A stretch of DNA of 64,000 nt from Burkholderiaceae bacterium (lineage in GTDB: Bacteria; Pseudomonadota; Gammaproteobacteria; Burkholderiales; Burkholderiaceae_C). How positions within the stretch are numbered: the stretch's first letter is position 1; every line of letters begins with the position of its first letter. Both the position numbers and the translations under genes were made by a program. The stretch covers positions 310,001 to 374,000 of the forward strand of contig JACKLJ010000001.1 in assembly GCA_024235955.1 (NCBI GenBank), in the 5' to 3' direction. The notes beneath the pieces are model-generated. The model did no database searches and was not told the DNA's origin. It was given only the letters and a program-made list of their open reading frames with translations. Of this stretch, positions 57,452 through 64,000 are shown in pieces.

Positions 57452-58420
57452 ATGTTCAAGACCTGGTGCAAGCGATGGATGGCCGCCTGCCTTGGCGCCA
57501 TCAGCCTCGGCGCGTTCGCGGCGCCGTCCGGCGCGCCGATCACCCTGGTCGTGCCCTACACGCCGGGCACGGGCATCGACCTGATCGCGCGCCAGCTGTC
57601 CGCGAACCTGCCGGCGCTGCTGGACCAGCCGGTGGTCGTCGACAACGTGCCGGGCGCCAGCGGCAACATCGGCAGCGAAAAGGTCGCCCGCGCCAAGCCG
57701 GACGGCCAGACCCTGCTGGTGCAGGTGAACACGCTGGTGATGAACAGAAGCCTGTACAAGCGCCTGCCCTACGACCCGGTGAACGACTTCGCGCCGGTAG
57801 CCCAGACTTCCTGGGGCACGCTGCTGCTGGTCACCAACCCCAAGCTGCACAAGGCCGCCACGGTGCAGGAGGTGGTGGCGGAGGCCAAGGCCGCATCGAG
57901 CCCGCTGAACTACGCCACCCCGGGCGTGGGCACGCCGCACCACCTCTCGATGGCCCTGTTCCTGCAGCGTACCGGCATCGAGATGCTGCACGTGCCGTAC
58001 AAGGGAACCGCCGGCGCCGTGACCGACCTGCTGGGTGGCCGCATCGACTACATGTTCCTGCCGGTGCACGTGGCGCTGCAGCACATCAAGGAGGGCAAGC
58101 TGCGCGCCATTGCCAGCGGCAGCGCCAAGCGGCTGCCGCAACTGCCGGACGTGCCCACGCTGTCCGAGCTGGGCGTGATCACCGACAACATCGACATGTG
58201 GTACGGCGTGCTGGCGCCCAAGGGCACCCCGGCCGACGTGGTCGAACGCCTGAACCAGGCCATCAACCAGGTGCTGAAGATGCCGGCTGTGGGCAAGGCG
58301 TTCGAAGCGCAGGGCATGATCCCGGCGACGTCCAGCCCGGCGGAGTTCGGTGCCCTGATTGCCAAGGATGCGCAACGCTGGGCGGATGTGGTCAAGCGGA
58401 GCAACATCACCGCCGACTGA
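57452..58420 (+). CDS. Bug-family (TctC) tricarboxylate-type substrate-binding protein
   Basis: A 322-residue periplasmic protein with signal peptide ending AFAAPS. It starts the mature domain with ITLVVPYTPGTGIDLIARQL, typical of Bug receptors, and contains VDNVPGASGNIGSEKVARAKPDG and HVPYKGTAGAVTDLLGGRIDYMF. Bug proteins bind carboxylic acids, often aromatic, for tripartite tricarboxylate transporters. No TctAB genes are in the window. Likely ligand: the substrate of the upstream monooxygenase. Confidence 0.92.
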   Translation: MFKTWCKRWMAACLGAISLGAFAAPSGAPITLVVPYTPGTGIDLIARQLSANLPALLDQPVVVDNVPGASGNIGSEKVARAKPDGQTLLVQVNTLVMNRSLYKRLPYDPVNDFAPVAQTSWGTLLLVTNPKLHKAATVQEVVAEAKAASSPLNYATPGVGTPHHLSMALFLQRTGIEMLHVPYKGTAGAVTDLLGGRIDYMFLPVHVALQHIKEGKLRAIASGSAKRLPQLPDVPTLSELGVITDNIDMWYGVLAPKGTPADVVERLNQAINQVLKMPAVGKAFEAQGMIPATSSPAEFGALIAKDAQRWADVVKRSNITAD

Positions 58421-58462
58421 GGCGCGGGGCGCGCCAGGCCCTGGCGCCCGCCCGGGCCGGCT

Positions 58463-59287
58463 TCAGCGCCCGGTGAAGCGCGCCGGCCGCTTCTCCACGA
58501 ACGAGCGCACGCCTTCGGCAGCGTCCTCGCTGTTGGCCAGGCGCTTCTGGGTCTCGATGAACTCCCCCACGGCCGCTGCGGGGCCGTGCTCGACGGCCTT
58601 GAGCACGTTCAGCCGCGTGGCCACCACGGCCATCGGCGCCTGGGCGGCGATGCGCTCGGCGATGCGCAGGGCTTCGGCGAACACCTCGGCGTTGGGCACC
58701 AGCTTCTGCACGAAGTTCAGGCGCAGCGCCTCGGCGGCGCCGAACTCGTCGGCGGTGAGCAGGTGCAGCATGGCGTTGCCCACGCCTGCGCGCTCGGCCA
58801 TGCGCAGGGTGGCGCCGCCGGTGGCCATGATCCCGCGCTGCACCTCCATTTGCGAAAAGCGGCAGTCCTCGCCCGCCACCACGATGTCGGCGCCCAGCAT
58901 CAGCTCGATGCCCACGGTGAAGCAGATGCCCTTCACGCCCACCACCATCGGCTTGGTGCGGCGGCGGTAGCCGGGCAGGCCGAAGTCGTGCGGCTCCACC
59001 ATGCCGAAGGGCACGGCCTTCTCGCCGCGCTGCATGTAGGGCGCGATGGCCGGCAGATCCAGCCCGGCGGTGAAGTGGTCGCCAAAGGCGTGCAGCACGC
59101 CCACGCGCAGATCGGGGTCGTCGTCGAGCCGGGTGTAGGCCTCGGCCAGCTGGCGGAACATGGGCACGGTCCAGCCGTTGCGCTTGGCCGGGCGGTTGAT
59201 GCCGATCAGCAGCACGTGGCCGCGCACCTCGGTGTCGATGCAGCCTTCGGCCGGGGGCGTGTTGGGGGTCGGGTCGGTGGTGTTCAT
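58463..59287 (-). CDS. Enoyl-CoA hydratase/isomerase (crotonase) family protein
   Basis: A 274-residue crotonase-fold protein (start 59287, MNTTDPTPN). The oxyanion-hole segments FGDHFTAGLDLP and GVKGICFTVGIELMLGADIVVA are present. Catalytic acid positions fit loosely (ATGGATLRMAERAG). The sequence ends EDAAEGVRSFVEKRPARFTGR, typical of the family. It is convergent with the Bug gene and so in a different transcript. Substrate unknown. Confidence 0.87.
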   Translation of the reverse strand: MNTTDPTPNTPPAEGCIDTEVRGHVLLIGINRPAKRNGWTVPMFRQLAEAYTRLDDDPDLRVGVLHAFGDHFTAGLDLPAIAPYMQRGEKAVPFGMVEPHDFGLPGYRRRTKPMVVGVKGICFTVGIELMLGADIVVAGEDCRFSQMEVQRGIMATGGATLRMAERAGVGNAMLHLLTADEFGAAEALRLNFVQKLVPNAEVFAEALRIAERIAAQAPMAVVATRLNVLKAVEHGPAAAVGEFIETQKRLANSEDAAEGVRSFVEKRPARFTGR

Positions 59288-59357
59288 GGGCGCATGGTAG
59301 TTGTGCCAAGCTGGCATGGCTGTCACCCAGGTACGCGGTGCGCAGCCGCGGAATTCA

Positions 59358-59414
59358 TGAGGAAATCGGGCTGTAGCCCTTGCGTGGCGGGCGCAGGCAG
59401 CTATTAATTCAGAA
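59358..59414 (-). repeat. Dispersed repeat copy
   Basis: CCCTTGCGTGGCGGGCGCAG then GCAGCTATTAATTCAGAAG, close to consensus. It matches the copy inside yggS best. Confidence 0.88.
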
Positions 59415-59422
59415 GCTGCGGA

Positions 59423-60658
59423 TCAGGCGCTGGTGATGTCTGGCGGCCGCAGCGCGCGCGCCTGCGCGCTCCACAGCATGGCCACGCCCAGCACCGCCAT
59501 CGACAGCAGCAGCGCCAGCCCCGCGCTGTAGCCGTGCGCGGGCGACCACAGCAGGCCCACGGCCAGCGGCGCGGCGGCGCGCGCCAGCGCCAGCGGCAGG
59601 CCCAGCGCGCCGTTGAGCGCACCCACGTGCGCGGCGCTCACGTACTGCGCGATCACCGTGCCCTTGACGATGGTCAGCATGCCGTTGCCCACGCCGTACA
59701 GCAGCGCGAACAGCAGGGCCGCGGGCCAGTGGCCGCTGCCCAGCAGCAGCGTCAGCAGCGCCAGCGGAATGAGCACCGGCGTCCAGCGGTTGGTGGCGTG
59801 CAGCTGCAGCCGCCGGTCGCCGGCGTACAGTCCCAGCCGGCCCAGCACCTGCAGCACGCCGATGCTGGCCGGCAGCGCGATCGCCCAGCCCGGCGGCAGC
59901 CCGCTTTCGCGCAGCAGGCTCACCAGGTGCGGCGGCACGGCCGCGGCCACCGCCATCAGCAGCACCGTGAACACGCCCAGCCGCCAGAACACCGGCCCGC
60001 GCAGGTGCGCGGCCAGGCTGGCGGGCGTGGCGGCGCCCGCTGCTGGTGCCGCAGCCGCCACAGGCCGCGGCGCGCCGCGCAGCAGCCACCCGTGCAGCGG
60101 CACGCACAGCAGCAGGTTGATGGCGCCCAGCACCCAGGAGGCCTGGCGCCAGCCGCCATGCACGATCAGCCAGGCGGTGAGCGGGATGAACACCGTGCTG
60201 GCCAGCCCGCCCAGGAAGGTGAGCGTAATGATGGCGCGCCGGAACGTGGCGGGAAAGCGCCGCGTGACCACCGCGAACACCGGCGGGTACAGCGTGGCCG
60301 CCATGCCCGCGCCGAGCAGCGTCCACACCCCGTAGAACTGAGTGAGCGAGGTGACAAAGCCGTGCGCGACCAGCGCCAGGCCCACCAGCAGCGAGCCGCC
60401 CGTCATCACCGCGCGCTCGTGCCCGGCGTCGATCCAGCGGCCCACGGCAAAGGCGGCCAGCCCCTCGGCCAGCAGCGCCAGGCTGAAGGCCAGCGAACTC
60501 TGCGCGCGGCCCGCGCCCAGCGCCGCCTCCACCGGCCCCACGAACACCGCAAACGAATACAGCGCGCTGCCCCAGCTGATCAACTGCGCCAGCGACAGGC
60601 CCAGCACCAGCGTGCGCGCGTCGGCCTGGCCGGCGGTGGAGGAAGGTGCGGCGTTCAA
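59423..60658 (-). CDS. MFS transporter
   Basis: A 411-residue inner-membrane protein with twelve predicted helices. The MFS loop signature between helices 2 and 3 is seen as GRWIDAGHERAVMTGGSLL. It begins at TTG 60658. Substrate is unknown: the sequence resembles the monocarboxylate/oxalate-type branch and drug exporters about equally. It ends next to a dispersed-repeat copy and starts next to another. Confidence 0.87.
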   Translation of the reverse strand: MNAAPSSTAGQADARTLVLGLSLAQLISWGSALYSFAVFVGPVEAALGAGRAQSSLAFSLALLAEGLAAFAVGRWIDAGHERAVMTGGSLLVGLALVAHGFVTSLTQFYGVWTLLGAGMAATLYPPVFAVVTRRFPATFRRAIITLTFLGGLASTVFIPLTAWLIVHGGWRQASWVLGAINLLLCVPLHGWLLRGAPRPVAAAAPAAGAATPASLAAHLRGPVFWRLGVFTVLLMAVAAAVPPHLVSLLRESGLPPGWAIALPASIGVLQVLGRLGLYAGDRRLQLHATNRWTPVLIPLALLTLLLGSGHWPAALLFALLYGVGNGMLTIVKGTVIAQYVSAAHVGALNGALGLPLALARAAAPLAVGLLWSPAHGYSAGLALLLSMAVLGVAMLWSAQARALRPPDITSA

Positions 60659-60661
60659 GTT

Positions 60662-60728
60662 TTATGCATAAAATTGGCTGTTGGCCCAGGAATGGCGGGC
60701 GCAGGCAGCTATCAAAATAATATCAATT
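60662..60728 (-). repeat. Dispersed repeat copy upstream of the MFS gene
   Basis: TTGGCCCAGGAATGGCGGGC then GCAGGCAGCTATCAAAATAA, abutting the MFS start codon region. Confidence 0.87.
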
Positions 60729-60817
60729 TCCAGGTGGAATACGCGGCATGCCTGAGCAGCCGAACCACGCCGTAGCCCAGCCGAAGCCGAACGTGCTGGC
60801 GCAGCGGGCGATCAAGC

Positions 60818-60946
60818 CACCCCCAGAAGGCCGCGGAGCAGGCCAAGCCAGCAATCGCCGTGGCCGGGCTTGTACCGGCCACCAGCGGTGCCCCCCGGAG
60901 GAAGGTGGCGCAACAGCGCGCAGCGCGTGGAGCCTGGGGGTGGGCG
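60818..60946 (-). repeat. Structured 3'-UTR-type element, copy D
   Basis: It follows the XRE-regulator stop directly on the minus strand. It contains GGCCGG-TACAAGC-CCGGCC pairing and the shared GGCCTGCTCCGCGGCC block, and ends CTGGGGG. Confidence 0.75.
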
Positions 60947-61678
60947 TCACTTCCTCAGCCGCGTGAACGCCTCGAACTCCCAGCTGCGCATCGCCAGCAC
61001 CAGCGTGTAGCCCTCCACCGCGCCGGGCTTGAGCTTCTGGTCGGTCTGGTGCTGCTGGGCGAAATCCTGCGCCACGCGCTGCAGCCGCTCGGCGAAGGCT
61101 GGCGCCAGCGCGCGGCTGATGGTGCCGTGCACCAGCTGCAGCGTCTCGCCCTCGCCGTCGAAGCCGCCGCCAAAGTAATCCAGCACCACGTGCTCGCGGA
61201 AGTACTGCATCACCGGCCCGTGCGGCCGCCAGCGGAAGGTCTTGGCCACCTTCAGCCGGTAGCGGTTCAGCGGTTTGAGCTCGATGATGCCGATGCGGTC
61301 CAGTTGCGCCAGGTACTTCACCACCTCGGCTTCGGTGAGGCGGTAGGTGGCGGTCATCTGCTCGGCCGTCCACTGGCTCAGCACGTTGATGGCCACCAGC
61401 AGCAGCTTGCCGTCGGCCACCACCGCGCGCTCCTGCTCGGCCGAGAGCTCGGCCAGCAACGGCTGCGCGTCGGCCACGCGGCGCGCCAGCTCGGCGAAGT
61501 CCAGCTTCAGCGCGCGGCAGATGGCGTCCACGCGCGACAGCGGCATGTCCCCCCTGGCCAGCATGCGCTTGACGCTGGATTCGGCCATGCCCAGCGCGCG
61601 CGCCAGGTCGGCATAGGTCATCTGGGCCGCCTTCAGCTCCTTCTTGAGCGCGGCGACGAGATCGGCGGTGGTGCTCAT
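60947..61678 (-). CDS. XRE-family helix-turn-helix regulator with large C-terminal domain
   Basis: A 243-residue DNA-binding protein. The N-terminal HTH (about residues 17-65) is MTYADLARALGMAESSVKRML with DMPLSRVDAICRALKLD following. The rest of the protein, about 170 residues, includes a helical region with LTEAEVVKYLAQLDRIGIIEL that looks like a second winged helix, and a C-terminal domain of unknown type. The promoter region is occupied by one end of the inverted-repeat element at 61689-61926. Target genes are unknown. Confidence 0.82.
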   Translation of the reverse strand: MSTTADLVAALKKELKAAQMTYADLARALGMAESSVKRMLARGDMPLSRVDAICRALKLDFAELARRVADAQPLLAELSAEQERAVVADGKLLLVAINVLSQWTAEQMTATYRLTEAEVVKYLAQLDRIGIIELKPLNRYRLKVAKTFRWRPHGPVMQYFREHVVLDYFGGGFDGEGETLQLVHGTISRALAPAFAERLQRVAQDFAQQHQTDQKLKPGAVEGYTLVLAMRSWEFEAFTRLRK

Positions 61679-61688
61679 GGCTGCATTA

Positions 61689-61926
61689 AACCTAGAAACG
61701 GCAGTTGACCGCTTGTCATGTTCATCAGGGCTGCATGAAGGCTGATTTTGACGGCTTCGCTGAGCGTCAGCCTTTGGGTGAGAGCGCTACGCGCTTGCCA
61801 GCACCGCGCTCGGCGTGCCATGCAGCGCTGCTCGTTCTTGCAGGCACCAGCCTGCGGCGTCCTCGCGCCTTGCCTGGCGCGGCGACCACGGCACTGGCAA
61901 GCGCGTTCAACTGCCGTTTCTAGGTT
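61689..61926. mobile_element. MITE-like element with 20-bp perfect inverted ends
   Basis: AACCTAGAAACGGCAGTTGA (61689-61708) and its exact complement (61907-61926) bound a 238-bp element without a gene. Inside is a second perfect 12-bp inverted repeat, CGCGCTTGCCAG (61790) with CTGGCAAGCGCG (61894), and small hairpins such as GCAGGC/GCCTGC. It fills most of the 423-bp gap between the XRE gene and the transporter fusion. Its left end lies 10 bp from the XRE start codon. Confidence 0.7.
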
Positions 61927-62101
61927 AAAGCATCGCCAGCCGATACCCGTGGCATTCGAAGAGGCCGCCAGGGCTCAAATTCAGCCTCGGTGCGTGACCA
62001 CCTGCACGAAAGTCCGCCCGTGGCCGCGCCCCGCGGCCGCCGGTGCCCCCACAATCCACGCACCGCGCCGAAGAACGCGAACGACCGAGGAGTTTCCGAC
62101 G

Positions 62102-64000
62102 ATGAGCCCAGCTTCCAGCACCGCGGTGGCCCCGCAGCCCGATGCCGGCACGGCGCCGCCGCATGACGACGCGCCCAACCAGTTCGCGCTGCTGCGGCAG
62201 CGCCGCTTCGCGCCCTTCTTCTGGACGCAGTTCGCCGGCGCGGCCAACGACAACCTGTTCAAGTTCGCGTTCACGGTGATGGTGACCTACCAGCTCAGCG
62301 TGTCGTGGCTGCAGCCGGCCATGGCGGGCCTGGTGATCGGGGCGCTGTTCATCCTGCCGTTCCTGCTGTTCTCGGCCACCAGCGGGCAGATGGCCGACAA
62401 GTACGACAAGCGCGCGATGATCGTCTGGGTCAAGCGGCTGGAGATCGGCATCATGGCGCTGGCGGCCCTGGGCTTCTTCTTCAAGAGCGTGCCGGTGCTG
62501 CTGCTGTGCACCTTCCTGATGGGGCTGCATTCCACCGTGTTCGGGCCGGTGAAGTTCGCCTACCTGCCGTTCCACCTGGGCGAGCGCGAGCTGACCGGCG
62601 GCAACGGCATGGTGGAGATGGGCACCTTCGTGGCCATCCTGCTGGGCAACGTGGTGGGCGGGCTGATCGTGGCGGTGCCGGAGATCGGCGCGCACCACGT
62701 GGGCTTCGCCTGCGTGCTGCTGGCGCTGGCCGGCCGCGTGGCGGCGCAGTTCATCCCGCCCACGCCGGCCACCGACCCGCAGCTGGTGATCAACTGGAAC
62801 CCGGTGAGCGAGACCTGGCGCAACCTGAAGCTGGCGCACCGGCAGGTGGCGGTGTTCCGCTCGCTGCTCGGCATATCGTGGATGTGGTTCTTCGGCGCGG
62901 TGTTCCTGGCCAACTTCCCGGCCTTCGCCAAGGAGGTGCTGCACGGCGACGAGCAGGTGGCCTCGCTGCTGCTGGTGGTGTTCTCGGTGGGCATCGGCAT
63001 CGGCTCGCTGCTGTGCGAGCGGCTGTCGCACCGGCACGTGGAGATCGGCCTGGTGCCGCTGGGCGCCATCGGCATGACGGTGTTCGCCATCGACCTGTAC
63101 TTCGCCTCGCGCGGGCTGGCGCCCAGCACGGGCTACACGCTGGCGAGCTTCGTGGCGCAGCCGGCGCACTGGCGCGTGATGGCCGACCTGGCGCTGCTCG
63201 CCCTGTTCGCCGGTCTGTACAGCGTGCCCATGTACGCGCTGATCCAGATGCGCGCGCAGCCCACACACCGCGCCCGCATCATCGCCGCCAACAACATCCT
63301 GAACGCGCTGTTCATGATCGCCAGCAGCGTGATCGCCGGTCTGCTGCTCAAGGCCGGCGTCACCATCCCGCAGATCTTCCTGGCCGTGGGCCTGGCCAAC
63401 GCGGTGGTGGCCGGCTACATCTTCCTGCTGGTGCCGGAGTACCTGTTGCGCTTCGTGGCCTGGGTGGCCTCGCGCCTGGTGTACCGCTACCAGGTCACGG
63501 GCGACGAGCAGATCCCGGGCGACGGCCCGGCGGTGGTGGTGGCCAACCACGTGAGCTTTGTCGATGCCGTGCTGCTGATGGCGGCCAGCCCGAGGCCGAT
63601 CCGCTTCATCATGGACCACCGCATCTTCAGGGTGCCGGTGCTGGGCTGGCTGTTCCGCCTGGCCAAGGCCATCCCGATCGCGCCGCAGAAGGAGGATCCG
63701 GCCACCTACCAGCGCGCCTTCGATGAAGCCGCCCAGGTGCTGCGTGAGGGGGACCTGCTGGGCATCTTCCCGGAAGGCGGCATCACGCGCGACGGCCAGC
63801 TGCAGCCCTTCAAGGGCGGCGTCGTCAAGATCCTGGAGCAGGCGCGCGCCGACGGCCTGAGCGTCCCGGTGATGCCGATGGCGCTGACCAACCTGTGGGG
63901 TTCGTTCTTCAGCCGCATCGAGAAGGACGGCGCCATGACCCGCCCGTTCCGCCGCGGCATGTTCAGTCGCGTGGGCCTGAACGTGGGCGCACCGGTGCCG
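62102..64000 (+). CDS. MFS (LplT-like) / acyltransferase (Aas-like) fusion, 3' truncated
   Basis: 633 residues from ATG 62102, still open at the window end. The N-terminal ~430 residues form a 12-helix MFS domain (FWTQFAGAANDNLFKFAF, SGQMADKYDKRAMIVW) like the lysophospholipid flippase LplT. The C-terminal part is a PlsC-type acyltransferase with the NHxxxxD motif in VANHVSFVDA and the FPEGGITRDG motif. In E. coli, LplT and the acyltransferase-ligase Aas are separate; a fused form would import and re-acylate lysophospholipids. An AMP-binding domain may follow beyond the window. Confidence 0.9.
   Translation, partial: MSPASSTAVAPQPDAGTAPPHDDAPNQFALLRQRRFAPFFWTQFAGAANDNLFKFAFTVMVTYQLSVSWLQPAMAGLVIGALFILPFLLFSATSGQMADKYDKRAMIVWVKRLEIGIMALAALGFFFKSVPVLLLCTFLMGLHSTVFGPVKFAYLPFHLGERELTGGNGMVEMGTFVAILLGNVVGGLIVAVPEIGAHHVGFACVLLALAGRVAAQFIPPTPATDPQLVINWNPVSETWRNLKLAHRQVAVFRSLLGISWMWFFGAVFLANFPAFAKEVLHGDEQVASLLLVVFSVGIGIGSLLCERLSHRHVEIGLVPLGAIGMTVFAIDLYFASRGLAPSTGYTLASFVAQPAHWRVMADLALLALFAGLYSVPMYALIQMRAQPTHRARIIAANNILNALFMIASSVIAGLLLKAGVTIPQIFLAVGLANAVVAGYIFLLVPEYLLRFVAWVASRLVYRYQVTGDEQIPGDGPAVVVANHVSFVDAVLLMAASPRPIRFIMDHRIFRVPVLGWLFRLAKAIPIAPQKEDPATYQRAFDEAAQVLREGDLLGIFPEGGITRDGQLQPFKGGVVKILEQARADGLSVPVMPMALTNLWGSFFSRIEKDGAMTRPFRRGMFSRVGLNVGAPVP

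Noticed and set aside
61689..61926. Considered as an integron attC site because of nested inverted repeats
   Set aside because: No GTTRRRY-type core sites, no integrase gene and no cassette array. The ends are longer and more perfect than attC arms.

Overview
The window comes from a GC-rich (roughly two-thirds G+C) betaproteobacterium, most likely a member of the Burkholderiales family Comamonadaceae. The gene content fits this: PilT next to YggS, DUF3567, a PhaM-type granule protein, a Bug-family solute-binding protein, and LrgA/LrgB. So does a dispersed short repeat with a core close to ATAGCTGCCTGCGCCCGCC, which I recall as common in that family. The species cannot be named from sequence alone. 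No rRNA, tRNA, CRISPR array, prophage or integrase was seen.

Layout. 1-2.7 kb: pilT, then divergent yggS and arginase. 3.0-12.6 kb: one co-directional run that is the most striking locus in the window. It holds a small RRM-like protein, a WecB-type UDP-GlcNAc 2-epimerase, an NfrB-like inner-membrane glycosyltransferase with two c-di-GMP-type MshEN modules, an NfrA-like outer-membrane TPR/barrel protein, a small secreted basic protein, a DUF2334 deacetylase-like protein and a DUF4434 glycosidase-like lipoprotein. Together they look like a complete, probably c-di-GMP-gated, ManNAc-type exopolysaccharide synthesis, export and modification system, related to the E. coli N4 phage receptor glycan system. 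12.6-21.3 kb: metabolic and membrane genes (class V aminotransferase, cutA, ferric-reductase-like flavoprotein, lrgAB, glcD-like oxidase, purU, branched-chain amino-acid-type binding protein). 21.4-26.8 kb: acyl-CoA ligase, DUF4440 protein and a single-chain biotin-dependent acyl-CoA carboxylase. 27-33.5 kb: small secreted protein, ChaN lipoprotein, AbrB-type membrane protein, DUF3567, DUF3108 and FAH-family hydrolase.

33.6-41.2 kb: a complete type I restriction-modification operon (hsdM, hsdS, fic, hsdR). A Fic AMPylase-type protein is translationally coupled to hsdR, and hsdS is a GC mosaic. 41-47.5 kb: TraB/GumN lipoprotein, EamA exporter, an RCC1-repeat protein followed by a Tat-type multicopper oxidase, and a crotonase. 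48-52 kb: GST, then a copper-handling cluster (two DUF2946 proteins flanking Sco and PCuAC) and a Crp/Fnr-like regulator. 52-64 kb: PhaM, FIST, GFA, a two-helix membrane protein, a MarR-FAD monooxygenase-Bug cluster, crotonase, MFS, an XRE regulator, and an LplT-Aas-like transporter/acyltransferase fusion cut by the window end.

Non-coding structure is unusually rich. There are about 19 copies of the ~55-bp dispersed repeat, six of them inside open reading frames. Four copies of a ~120-145-bp structured element each begin right after a stop codon in the same orientation. Two ~540-bp composite elements lie in inverted orientation 20 kb apart, each with a perfect 14-bp hairpin whose two copies differ by compensatory changes. 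Two elements with terminal inverted repeats look like MITEs.
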